Position numbers and translations under genes: made by a program. A stretch of DNA of 64,000 bases from Pseudomonas panipatensis (GTDB taxonomy: Bacteria > Pseudomonadota > Gammaproteobacteria > Pseudomonadales > Pseudomonadaceae), in the NCBI RefSeq assembly GCF_900099785.1, contig NZ_FNDS01000002.1:310001-374000 (forward strand). The letters run 5' to 3'. Below, in pieces: positions 26,665 through 34,588 of this stretch; position 1 is the stretch's first letter; each line of letters opens with the position of its first letter. The notes under the pieces were generated by a model. The model was not told the DNA's origin and ran no database searches. It saw only the letters and a program-made list of their open reading frames with translations.

Positions 26665-27012
26665 ATGCAGATCACCCACCTGAAGAACACCGCCCATGCC
26701 CCTCTCGGCGAAGCCAGCCCGGTCGCCGTTCCGCTCGGCGAGCCGGTCTCGCAGACCCGCGTCGACGCGCTGGAACGCCCCGACCAGGTCGAAACCGGTA
26801 TCTGGGAGTGCAGCCCCGGACGCTGGCGCCGGCAGATCGTCGAGCAGGAGTTCTGCCACTTCATCGCCGGTCGCGGCAGCTTCACGCCGGATGGCGGCGA
26901 GCCGATCGCGTTCCAGGCTGGCGACGCCTTCCTGCTGCCGGAAAACAGCCTGGGCGTGTGGGACATCCAGGAAACCGTGCGCAAAACCTACGTGATCATC
27001 CAGCGCGGCTGA
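26665..27012 (+). CDS. Cupin domain protein
   Basis: A 115-residue single-domain cupin of the DUF861/cupin_3 type (QEFCHFIAGRGSFTPDGGEPIAFQAGDAFLLPENSLGVWDI). Such cupins often sit beside amine-oxidising flavoenzymes and may bind or convert the product. A CGGAG site precedes the ATG. Whether it is catalytic cannot be told; few metal-ligand His residues are visible. Confidence 0.85.
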   Translation: MQITHLKNTAHAPLGEASPVAVPLGEPVSQTRVDALERPDQVETGIWECSPGRWRRQIVEQEFCHFIAGRGSFTPDGGEPIAFQAGDAFLLPENSLGVWDIQETVRKTYVIIQRG

Positions 27013-27088
27013 CGCCGCGCCTCCCCCGCACAAGCCCGCCCTGCACGCGCATCGCTGGCAGGGCCCGCTTGTCGGCGCAGGCGCTCAC

Positions 27089-27856
27089 TCAGAACTTGCC
27101 GTGGCGCCCCTCGCCCCCGGCGAAGCGCTCGGCCCCGGCCTGGGTTTCGCCACTGTCGATCACCGCCATGCCACCCTGGAATTCATTGGCCAGGGCCACG
27201 TCGAAGGACAGTTCCCATTGCGCGTAGACGCTGGCGCGGTCGGCCAGCATGCAATGCTGCGGAAAGCCGGCGATGTCCCGCGCCAGCGCCTCGGCGGCGG
27301 CGCGCGCGTCGCCCGTCGCCACCACGCGGTTGGCCAGGCCCATGGCCAGGGCTTCGGCGGCGGACACCGCACGGCCGGTGAGGATCAGATCCAGCGCCCG
27401 GCCCTGGCCGACGATACGCGGCAGGCGCACGGTGCCGCCGTCGATCAGCGGCACGCCGAAGCGGCGGCAGAACACGCCGCAGACGGCATCCTCGGCCATC
27501 ACCCGCAAATCGGCGAGCAACGCCAGTTCCAGGCCACCGGCCACGGCGTAGCCCTCGATGGCGGCGATCAAGGGTTTGCTCAACTGCATGCGGCTCGGCC
27601 CCATGGGCGCATCGCCTTCCGTCTCCAGGCGGTTGCGCCGCTCGGCGCCCTCGGCCAGCGCGGTCAGGTCGGCGCCGGCGCAGAAGGTGCCGCCGGCGCC
27701 GGTGAGCACCGCGACCCGCGCCTGCTCGTCGGCCTCGAAGGCGCGCAGGGCCTCGACCAGGGCATCGGCGGTGGGGCGATCGACCGCATTGCGCGCGGCT
27801 GGACGATCGATGATCAGGGTGGTTACCGGGCCAGTCTTGTCGACGATCACACTCAC
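27089..27856 (-). CDS. Crotonase/enoyl-CoA hydratase family protein
   Basis: A 255-residue crotonase-fold protein. The first oxyanion-hole segment is GGTFCAGADL (near 55-64) and the second AGGLELALLADLRV (near 107). The first catalytic Glu of hydratases is present at 110, but the second aligns with Cys 130 (GVFCRRFGVPLIDGG). It may therefore not be a hydratase. The start is a GTG preceded by GAGGAGATC; an upstream ATG would add 81 unlikely residues. A terminator separates it from the SDR gene upstream. Confidence 0.85.
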   Translation of the reverse strand: MSVIVDKTGPVTTLIIDRPAARNAVDRPTADALVEALRAFEADEQARVAVLTGAGGTFCAGADLTALAEGAERRNRLETEGDAPMGPSRMQLSKPLIAAIEGYAVAGGLELALLADLRVMAEDAVCGVFCRRFGVPLIDGGTVRLPRIVGQGRALDLILTGRAVSAAEALAMGLANRVVATGDARAAAEALARDIAGFPQHCMLADRASVYAQWELSFDVALANEFQGGMAVIDSGETQAGAERFAGGEGRHGKF

Positions 27857-27894
27857 GGCGGATCTCCTCGCGGCGCGCCGCCGCGGCGGAAATG

Positions 27895-27925
27895 AAAAAG
27901 GCCGGCATCGGAGCCGGCCTTTCAC
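27895..27925 (-). terminator. Intrinsic terminator between the SDR and crotonase genes
   Basis: AAAGGCCGGC (27897-27906) pairs perfectly with GCCGGCCTTT (27913-27922) across a 6-base loop, with T-rich flanks on the minus strand. It ends the SDR transcript. Confidence 0.8.
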
Positions 27926-27948
27926 CTTACTGCATTCCGCCGCGGGGA

Positions 27949-28860
27949 TCAGCCCACGTATTTCTGCAGGTTGGCCATCATTTCGCGCAGCGCTTCGAGG
28001 TTGTCCGCCGGGTGCGCGGCGCCCTCGAAACTGCTGATCTGCTGCCAGTGCGCGGCCACGTCCTCGACATCGAACCCGGCGCGCGGATCGAAACCGCAAC
28101 CCAGGCTGCGCTCCCAGCGCACCTTGCCCATCCAGCCGCCGCCGACTTCATAGAGGCCGGCGGTGTCCTGGCAGGCCGCGCTGCCCAGGTAGACCACCAA
28201 CGGGCTGACCAGCTCGGGCTTGAGCTGCTCGAACACCTGCGGCGGGATCAGCCCTTCGGTCATGCGGGTGCCGCCGGTGGGCGCGATGGCGTTGACCAGG
28301 ATGCCGCTCTTGAGCCCTTCGATGGCCAGGGTGCGGGTCAGACCGTAGAGGCCGAGCTTGGCCATGCCGTAGTTGCTCTGGCCGAAGTTGCCGTAGATGC
28401 CGGAGGTGGACGAGGTGAAGATCACCCGTCCGAAGCCCTGCTCGCGCATCAGCGGCCAGGCGGCGCGGGTCACCTTGTAGGCGCCTTCGACGTGGACCTT
28501 GTAGACCAGGTCCCAGTCGGCGTCTTCCATCTTGTGGAAGGTCTTGTCGCGCAGGATGCCGGCGTTGTTGACCAGCACATCGACGCGCCCGAAGGCCTCC
28601 ACCGCGGTGCGCACGATCTTGTCGCCGTCGGTCACCGAGTCATGGTTGGCTACGGCGGTGCCGCCGGCTTCGCGGATTTCCGCCACCACGCGGTCGGCGG
28701 CCGAGGCATTGGCGCCTTCGCCGTGGGTGCTGCCACCGAGGTCGTTCACCACCACCTTGGCGCCATGCTTGGCGAACAGCAGGGCGTGGGCACGGCCGAG
28801 GCCGCCGCCGGCACCGGTAACGATCACGACCTTGTCGTCGAAACGCAGGGCATCACTCAT
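27949..28860 (-). CDS. SDR family oxidoreductase, (3R)-hydroxyacyl-CoA dehydrogenase-like
   Basis: A 303-residue short-chain dehydrogenase. TGAGGGLGRA lies at residues 15-24, followed by NDLGGSTHGEG, a loop typical of the multifunctional-enzyme 2 (HSD17B4-like) group. NNAG lies at 98-101, and the catalytic Ser about 151, Tyr 164 and Lys 168 in YGMAK. This group oxidises (3R)-hydroxyacyl-CoA or similar substrates with NAD(H). The C-terminal 50 residues extend beyond the usual SDR length. It has its own terminator. Confidence 0.88.
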   Translation of the reverse strand: MSDALRFDDKVVIVTGAGGGLGRAHALLFAKHGAKVVVNDLGGSTHGEGANASAADRVVAEIREAGGTAVANHDSVTDGDKIVRTAVEAFGRVDVLVNNAGILRDKTFHKMEDADWDLVYKVHVEGAYKVTRAAWPLMREQGFGRVIFTSSTSGIYGNFGQSNYGMAKLGLYGLTRTLAIEGLKSGILVNAIAPTGGTRMTEGLIPPQVFEQLKPELVSPLVVYLGSAACQDTAGLYEVGGGWMGKVRWERSLGCGFDPRAGFDVEDVAAHWQQISSFEGAAHPADNLEALREMMANLQKYVG

Positions 28861-28972
28861 GCTTGGAGACTCCGTGGCAGGTAAGTATTCGCGGAGTGTC
28901 GATCAGCCGGGTGGCGGTCACAACCAAGACCGCCGAGGCTGAATGGTGCCCGATAAGGTCAGGGGATGATGC

Positions 28973-29266
28973 CTACTCCAGCGGCCACTCCAGGCTGTCG
29001 CTGGGGCCCAGCTTGAACAACCACCAGTCGTACTCCGAGCAAAGCACCGCCACCGATCCGGCACCGAGCCACGCCAGCACGGCGCCCACGCCGTACAGCG
29101 GCGCCTCCGTCAGCCAGGCCTGATAGAGACCCAGGCAGCCCAGGCCGAACAGGGCCATGCCGAGCAGCGGACCGGCCAGGAGGAACAGCGGGCGCCCGCG
29201 CAGCAGCAGGCGGAACAGCCAGGACCCCTGCGGACGGCGCTCGGGAAGGATGGGATGCAAGGACAT
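28973..29266 (-). CDS. Small membrane protein of unknown function
   Basis: A 97-residue protein with two predicted membrane helices (about 30-50 and 58-80), a basic N-terminus and an acidic C-terminal end (CSEYDWWLFKLGPSDSLEW). I do not recognise the family. It is supported by its open frame, hydrophobic pattern and a CGAGG ribosome site. It sits between the SDR gene and the alpha/beta hydrolase gene, on their strand. Confidence 0.65.
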   Translation of the reverse strand: MSLHPILPERRPQGSWLFRLLLRGRPLFLLAGPLLGMALFGLGCLGLYQAWLTEAPLYGVGAVLAWLGAGSVAVLCSEYDWWLFKLGPSDSLEWPLE

Positions 29267-29324
29267 GGCAAAGCCTCGAAGACAGGAGATGCGCCACCCT
29301 AGCCTGCTCCCCTCGGCTTATCCG

Positions 29325-30242
29325 TCAGGCATTTCTGATAGCGTCGGCAGATGCCCCCGAAACTGTCCCGTCCAGCCGCGCACGGAACGCCAGGTAATGC
29401 GCCAGTACCTGCTCCGGCGCCTCGCACTGTGGATAGTGGCCGATGCCATCGAGCAGCACGGTGTCGGCATCGGCGATCAGCTCGCGATAGCGCTGCACCA
29501 TGTGCGCCCCGGAAATCGGGTCCAGCGGACCGTCGATCAGGCGCAGCGGCACACCGCTGTGCTGCATGGCGCCGACCCAGCGTTCGCGGTGCTCGCGGCG
29601 GTCGCGGATGTAATGGATCAGCCGGTGCATCACCGCCGGCCCGTCGTGCCGGGCGATCAGGCTCCAGAAGGCATCCAGCTCCTCGGCGCTCGGTTGCGTG
29701 CGAGGGCCGAACACCTTGGCGAAATTGGCCGCCAGCCGGGCGCGGTTGAACAGGCGCCCGAACAGCGCGCCCAGCGGACTGAGCAGAAGCTTCTGCGATA
29801 GCACCGGGCGATGGGTCTCCGGAAACAGCCCGCCATTGAGGAACACGCAGGACGCCAGGCGAATGCGCCCTTCGCGATGCCGCGCCAGCAGTTCCTGGGC
29901 GACGCTGTTGCCGTAGTCGTGGACCAGCAGGTGCAACGGCTCGCGAATCTCCAGGCGAGCCAGCAGCGCCTGCTGCAGATCGGCCTGTTCGAGGATGCGG
30001 TAGGCGTGCCCGCGCGGCTTGGCCGAATCGCCGAAACCGAGCATGTCGCAGGCGATCACCCGGTAGCGCGCGGCCAGCGGCCACCACAGGTAATGCCAGT
30101 CCCAGGCGGCGGTGGGAAAACCGTGGATCAGCAACAGCGGCTCGCCTTTGCCGGCGTCCCAGTAGCGAATCGCGTGGCCATTGAAATCCAGATCGTTGCC
30201 CTGGGCGCGCCACTCGCCCAGGGAAATCCCCGGCAAGGCCAT
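29325..30242 (-). CDS. Alpha/beta hydrolase, haloalkane dehalogenase/epoxide hydrolase-like
   Basis: A 305-residue alpha/beta hydrolase. The oxyanion segment is LLLIHGFPTAAWDWHYLW. The nucleophile elbow reads VHDYGNS, with Asp in place of Ser as in epoxide hydrolases and haloalkane dehalogenases. A late GIGHYPQCEAPEQV supplies the catalytic His. The ATG overlaps the stop codon of the class II aldolase by one base (TGATG), so the two are coupled and may act in one pathway. The substrate is unknown. Confidence 0.88.
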   Translation of the reverse strand: MALPGISLGEWRAQGNDLDFNGHAIRYWDAGKGEPLLLIHGFPTAAWDWHYLWWPLAARYRVIACDMLGFGDSAKPRGHAYRILEQADLQQALLARLEIREPLHLLVHDYGNSVAQELLARHREGRIRLASCVFLNGGLFPETHRPVLSQKLLLSPLGALFGRLFNRARLAANFAKVFGPRTQPSAEELDAFWSLIARHDGPAVMHRLIHYIRDRREHRERWVGAMQHSGVPLRLIDGPLDPISGAHMVQRYRELIADADTVLLDGIGHYPQCEAPEQVLAHYLAFRARLDGTVSGASADAIRNA

Positions 30243-31024
30243 CAGACGGCGTATCCCGGGTTCCGCTGATCCAGCGTGCGCAGCAGCGCCGGCCAGGCCA
30301 GTTGCCCGCCCAGGCCCTGCTTGTTGCGGGTGACGCCGGCGGCCATGGCCTTGGCCCCGGCGAGAATCTGCGACGGGATCATGATCAGTTCGGCGCCGCC
30401 GCCCTGGGCCAGCACCTGGATTTCGCAGGCGCGCTGCAGGGTGAACATCATCAGGAAGGTGTCGGCGATGGTCGCCGCGCAGGTCAGCAGCCCGTGGTTG
30501 GGCAGAATCATGAAGCCGTTTTCGCCGAGGTCGGCCTGCAGCCGGGCCTTCTCCTCGTGGTTCAGCGCCACGCCCTCGTAGGCGTGGTAGGCCAGGCCGG
30601 AGAGGACGAACAGCGATTGCTGGGAAATCGGCAGCAGGCCCTGCGTCTGTGCCGACACCGCGATCCCGGCCGGTGTGTGCGTGTGCAGCACGCAGGCCAC
30701 GTCATGGCGCACCTCGTGGATGGCGCTGTGGATGGTGTAACCGGCCGGGTTGATGTCATAGGCGCTGTCCATCAGCTTGTTGCCGGCCAGATCGATCTTC
30801 ACCAGGCTGGACGCGGTGATCTCGTGGAACATCATGCCGTAGGGGTTGATGAGGAAGTCTTCGGTGCCCGGAACCTTGGCCGAGATGTGGGTGAAGATCA
30901 GATCGTCCCAGCCATGCAGGGCGATCAGCCGGTAGCAGGCGGCGAGATCGACGCGGGTCTGCCACTCGGCGGCGGAGACCTGGTCGCGAAGGCTGGCGGC
31001 GGGCTGGGGAGTGACAGCGTGCAT
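30242..31024 (-). CDS. Class II aldolase/adducin family protein
   Basis: A 260-residue protein of the class II aldolase fold (FucA/RhaD/AraD superfamily). The metal-site histidines are visible in VLHTHTPAGIAVS and NHGLLTCA; WDDLIFTHISAKVPG is the family N-terminal signature. Members are zinc-dependent aldolases or epimerases on sugar phosphates, and many remain uncharacterised. GAGGAA precedes the ATG. It is first in a two-gene operon with the alpha/beta hydrolase. Confidence 0.87.
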   Translation of the reverse strand: MHAVTPQPAASLRDQVSAAEWQTRVDLAACYRLIALHGWDDLIFTHISAKVPGTEDFLINPYGMMFHEITASSLVKIDLAGNKLMDSAYDINPAGYTIHSAIHEVRHDVACVLHTHTPAGIAVSAQTQGLLPISQQSLFVLSGLAYHAYEGVALNHEEKARLQADLGENGFMILPNHGLLTCAATIADTFLMMFTLQRACEIQVLAQGGGAELIMIPSQILAGAKAMAAGVTRNKQGLGGQLAWPALLRTLDQRNPGYAV

Positions 31025-31085
31025 GACGGTTCCTCATCGGTTGTTGTTATTCGACGAGGGCAGTCTAGTCAGGCGTGGCGGGCGG

Positions 31086-31107
31086 GACTGTCGCCGGCAT
31101 GACAGTC
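31086..31107. promoter_or_regulatory. Small inverted repeat upstream of the class II aldolase gene
   Basis: GACTGTC (31086-31092) and GACAGTC (31101-31107) form a perfect 7-bp repeat with an 8-base centre, about 60 bp before the aldolase start. It is a possible operator with no known binding protein. Confidence 0.3.
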
Positions 31108-31177
31108 TCGCCGCATGAATGATGGGGGATTCGCGCGGCGATGCCGGCGCAGCGCAGGTTCTCCGTAGCCTGCGCCG

Positions 31178-31864
31178 CTACAGGCAGAGCGCCAGCAGCG
31201 GCGCCAGGAGCAGGTTGAACAGCCCGGTGAGGACCATCAGCAGGCCGGCCGCCGAGCCTTCTTCGCCGCCGAATTCGTAGGCGCGGCTGGTCCCCGCACC
31301 GTGGGCGCCGACGCCGAGCAGCGCACCACGGGCCAGGCTGGAACGCAGGTGCAGCAGCTTCATCAGCACACCGCCGGCCAGGGCGCCGAAGACCCCGGTG
31401 ATCATCACGAAAGCCGCCGTCAGCTCCGGCACGCCGCCGAGGTCGTGGGACATTTCCATGGCGAACGGCGTGGTGATCGAGCGCGGCACCAGCGACAGCG
31501 CCACCGGGCCGTCCAGAGCCAGGGCGCGGGCCAGGGCCCAGGAGCTGCCGATGGCCACCGCGGAACCGGCGCACATGCCCACCAGCAACGCCGGCCAGTG
31601 GCGCGCGAGCAGGCCGCGCTGCTGCCAGATCGGTATCGCGAAGGCCACGGTCGCCGGGCCCAGCAGGGTCACCAGCCAACGCGTATCGCGGGCGTAGTCG
31701 GCATAGTGCGCATGCAGCGGGATGGCCACGGCGAACAGCAGCAGCGGGACGAAGACGATCGGCGAAAAACCGTACCAGCGCACACGGCGGTAGAGCAGGC
31801 GGCTGAACAGATAGCCGGCCAGGGTCAGCGCCAGCCAGAACAGGGCGTGTCTATCGAGGCTCAT
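31178..31864 (-). CDS. LrgB/CidB family membrane protein
   Basis: A 228-residue inner-membrane protein with six or more helices. It has the LrgB landmarks PRSITTPFAMEMSHDLGG and LRSSLARGALLGVGAHGAGTSRAYEFG. LrgB/CidB partners LrgA/CidA in holin-like modules that modulate murein hydrolase activity, or in pyruvate/glycolate transport in some bacteria. Its start overlaps the LrgA-type gene by 14 bp, with GGAGG just before the ATG. Confidence 0.9.
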   Translation of the reverse strand: MSLDRHALFWLALTLAGYLFSRLLYRRVRWYGFSPIVFVPLLLFAVAIPLHAHYADYARDTRWLVTLLGPATVAFAIPIWQQRGLLARHWPALLVGMCAGSAVAIGSSWALARALALDGPVALSLVPRSITTPFAMEMSHDLGGVPELTAAFVMITGVFGALAGGVLMKLLHLRSSLARGALLGVGAHGAGTSRAYEFGGEEGSAAGLLMVLTGLFNLLLAPLLALCL

Positions 31865-32228
31865 GGCGCGACCTCCAGCGATACATCCACTCCACCGAGA
31901 GCGCGGTGACCAGCATCACCAGCAAGGTGCTGCACATGATCACCAGGAGAATCTTCCAGCCTTGGCTGCGCAGCAAGGCGCCGTAGTCCAGCAGGCTCAT
32001 CAGCGCCGGGATGAAAAACAGCAGCATCTCCGCCAGCAGCAGGCCGGCGCCGCCCTGCAGCAACGCCGGGCGGATCGCGCCACTGGCGAACAGCGCCAGC
32101 AGCAACGCCAGGCCGATCACCCCGCCGGGCAGCGGCAGTCCGCAGGCCTGGGCCAGCCAGCCGCCGAACCACCAGAAGCCGATGAGGATGGCGAGCTCGA
32201 AGCACAGACGCGAGGCGCGGCGGAACAT
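31851..32228 (-). CDS. LrgA/CidA family membrane protein
   Basis: A 125-residue four-helix membrane protein of the LrgA/CidA holin-like family (LAQACGLPLPGGVIGLALLLALF, then LLLAEMLLFFIPALMSLLDYG). The ATG at 32228 gives the family length; an ATG 42 bp upstream is an alternative and neither has a strong ribosome site. It is divergent from a LysR gene 96 bp away, the usual arrangement for LysR control of cid/lrg operons. Confidence 0.87.
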   Translation of the reverse strand: MFRRASRLCFELAILIGFWWFGGWLAQACGLPLPGGVIGLALLLALFASGAIRPALLQGGAGLLLAEMLLFFIPALMSLLDYGALLRSQGWKILLVIMCSTLLVMLVTALSVEWMYRWRSRHEPR

Positions 32229-32324
32229 GGGGAGACCTGCAAGAACGGGGTTTTCGATGGCGCTCAGCATAAGACCAGGGCTAGTATCGCCAAAACGAAT
32301 TGTTCGAATCGGAGTCATTCCAGA

Positions 32325-33236
32325 ATGGAATTCCGTCAGTTGCGCAGCTTCGTCGAAGTGGTGCGCCAGGGCAGCTTCACCCAGGCCGCAGCCATCCTCC
32401 ATGCCAGCCAGTCAGCGGTGAGCAAGCAGGTCGCCCAACTGGAGCAGAGCCTGCAGGTCCAGTTGCTGGAGCGCAGCGGGTCGCACATCCGCCCGACCGC
32501 CGCCGGTAGCGTGGTGCTGCGCCGCGCCGAGGACATGCTGCGCCTGCGCCGCGAACTGCTCACCGAACTCGACGAACTGAGCCAGATGAAACGCGGCGAA
32601 CTGCGCCTGGGCCTGCCGCTGCTCGGCGCCGATCCCCTGTTCGCCTGGCGCTTCGCCGAATACCGCAAGCGCTACCCGCAGATCCAGGTGCGCCTGCTGG
32701 AAGGCGGCAGCAAGACCCTGGAACAGGCGGTGCGCGCCGGCGAGCTGGAGCTGGCCGGCTGCCTGACGCCGAGCGACACACTCTTCGACTGGCAGGAATT
32801 CTGTAACGAACCCCTGGATGCCCTGCTGCCGGCCGACCATCCACTGGCCGAACGCCCGAGCATCGCCCTGCGCGAACTGGCCGATACGCCGTTCCTGCTC
32901 TATCAGCAGAGTTTCACCCTCAACGACCGCCTGCTGCGCGCCTGCCACGAAGCCGGCTTCGAGCCGCGCGAAGGCGGTCGCAGCGGCCAGGCCGACTTCC
33001 TCGGCGCGCTGGTCGCCGCCGGCCAGGGCGTGGTGCTGCTGCCCCGCGCGGTGGCCCGCGAGATCGAGCGGCCCGGCGTGGTGCGGGTGCTGCTCAGCGA
33101 ACCGGACCTGCGCTGGGACATCTGCTTCATCTGGCGCCGTGACGCCTACCTGTCCCACGCGGCCAGGGCCTGGCTGGAGCTGCTCAAGGAGAACCCACTG
33201 CGTGCCGCCGAGTCCGAAAAAGCGCAGGAAGGCTGA
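32325..33236 (+). CDS. LysR family transcriptional regulator
   Basis: A 303-residue LysR regulator with the N-terminal winged helix-turn-helix in residues 1-60 (LRSFVEVVRQGSFTQAAAIL, then SQSAVSKQVAQLEQSL). A periplasmic-binding-protein-like effector domain occupies residues about 90-295. It is divergent from the LrgA/LrgB-type operon and, by the CidR pattern, probably activates it in response to a small acid (inference). Confidence 0.9.
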   Translation: MEFRQLRSFVEVVRQGSFTQAAAILHASQSAVSKQVAQLEQSLQVQLLERSGSHIRPTAAGSVVLRRAEDMLRLRRELLTELDELSQMKRGELRLGLPLLGADPLFAWRFAEYRKRYPQIQVRLLEGGSKTLEQAVRAGELELAGCLTPSDTLFDWQEFCNEPLDALLPADHPLAERPSIALRELADTPFLLYQQSFTLNDRLLRACHEAGFEPREGGRSGQADFLGALVAAGQGVVLLPRAVAREIERPGVVRVLLSEPDLRWDICFIWRRDAYLSHAARAWLELLKENPLRAAESEKAQEG

Positions 33237-33368
33237 AGCGCGCTGTGCGATAGCCACGCGCTGGCCTGGCCGCCAAGGCGATGGGCAGCGCTTCGCTCAA
33301 CGCTAACCTCCGAACCCACACCGCCGTAGCGTCGGGGCGTGGCGCGCTACCTGGCAAGCCACACGGCG

Positions 33369-33836
33369 TCAAACCAGTTCGGGGTAGTCCGCCGCCAGTT
33401 GCGGCCAGTCGCGTTGCGTCTGTTCATCGTCAGCGAGCAACTGGAAGCCGGCGAACTCGAAGGCCGGCGACACCGTGCAGCCGACCAGCGCGTAGTCGCC
33501 CAGGCAACGCGCCGCCTGCCAGGCCCGGGCCGGCACGGCGCGCTGCGGCAGGCTGCCCTCGCCCACCGGGCCAAGAAGCTCCCGGCGCAGCGTGGCGGGG
33601 CTTTCGGCGATCAGCAGTTCCAGCGGGCCGCCTTCGTGGTAATGCCAGAGTTCATCGGCATCGACCCGGTGCCAGCGACTCACCGTGCCAGCGGGCAGCA
33701 GGAAGAGGATCGCCGACGACTGCGCTCGGCCCGCCGCGTCGCACTGGCGCGAGGTGAAGAGGCGGCGGTAGAAGCCGCCTTCCGGGTGCTCGGCCAGCCC
33801 CAGGCTGTCGATCAGGTAGCGGGCGCGCGGATGCAT
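33369..33836 (-). CDS. DUF985 cupin protein
   Basis: A 155-residue cupin_5 (DUF985) protein of the YML079w type. LGLAEHPEGGFYRRLFTS is the family N-terminus, with RWHRVDADELWHYHEGGPLELLI in the middle and GCTVSPAFEFAGFQLL near the end. Function is unknown; sugar- or nucleotide-like ligands have been proposed for the family. It starts 5 bp after the flavodoxin stop, in one operon. Confidence 0.88.
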   Translation of the reverse strand: MHPRARYLIDSLGLAEHPEGGFYRRLFTSRQCDAAGRAQSSAILFLLPAGTVSRWHRVDADELWHYHEGGPLELLIAESPATLRRELLGPVGEGSLPQRAVPARAWQAARCLGDYALVGCTVSPAFEFAGFQLLADDEQTQRDWPQLAADYPELV

Positions 33837-33841
33837 CGGTG

Positions 33842-34294
33842 TCAGCCTTTCAGCGCCGCGATGAAGTCGGCGATCCAGGGTTCGGCATCGGTTTCCGGCG
33901 TCACCGTTTCGCTGGCATCCAGGCGCAGCATCGGCAGCACCTCGCGCAGGCCCAGTTCGGCGTACAACTCACGGACCTGCTCGCCACCGCCGCAGTAGGT
34001 GTCGCCATAGCTGGAATCGCCCAGGCCGATCACCGCGCCGGGCAGGCCACGCCAGTTCGGCAGGCGGTCGCGGATGGCGTAGTAGAGCGGCTGGAAATTA
34101 TCCGGCAGTTCACCGAGGCCAGTGGTCGACGTCACCACCAGGAAGGCTTCCGGCGCCGCCGCGCAGAGCGCCTCCAGGGTGGCGCGCGGCTCGTACCAGG
34201 TCTCCAGGCCGGCGGCCTCCAGCAGGCGCTTGGCATGGCGCGCGACTTCTTCGGCTGTGCCGTAGACCGATCCGGACAGAATGGCGACTTTCAT
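33842..34294 (-). CDS. Flavodoxin (MioC-like)
   Basis: A 150-residue flavodoxin. The FMN phosphate loop SGSVYGTAEEVARH is at residues about 7-20, followed by the ring-binding VTSTTGLGELPDNF and GLGDSSYGDTYCGGG segments. It carries electrons to reductive enzymes. The ATG at 34294 follows GGGAG. It is divergent from folM with a 294-bp shared A/T-rich region. Confidence 0.9.
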   Translation of the reverse strand: MKVAILSGSVYGTAEEVARHAKRLLEAAGLETWYEPRATLEALCAAAPEAFLVVTSTTGLGELPDNFQPLYYAIRDRLPNWRGLPGAVIGLGDSSYGDTYCGGGEQVRELYAELGLREVLPMLRLDASETVTPETDAEPWIADFIAALKG

Positions 34295-34588
34295 GGTGAC
34301 TCCCAGTTCACACGACAAGGCCCGTCATTATGCCGCAAGGCGATGCTGACGCGGCATCGACGCCCCTGTACAAGCCCGCAAAAATCTATACAAAAACAAA
34401 AATTCGTACACAAATAGAATTGCAGGATTCCACCAGAACAACGGAAAAGACCCACGCTTCAAGAGGTTGCCGTATAAAGGCAGGCACCGGGCGGCAAAAT
34501 GATTTGTACAAAACGATGGACTGGTATAAGTTTTACCCCAGCACATTACTGGGTCTTTTCCCCTCACCGCCCACTTCGCGAGATCAGC
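34295..34588. promoter_or_regulatory. A/T-rich divergent promoter region with TNTACA repeats
   Basis: This 294-bp gap between flavodoxin and folM is much richer in A/T than its surroundings. It holds repeats of the form TNTACA: TGTACA 34367-34372, TATACA 34387-34392, a weaker CGTACA 34405-34410, and TGTACA 34505-34510. The first three are 20 and 18 bp apart in direct orientation. The last overlaps TTGTAC upstream of a -10-like TATAAG (34525-34530). TNTACA-type repeats are known for CarH/LitR light-responsive MerR regulators, so such control is possible but unproven. Confidence 0.55.
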
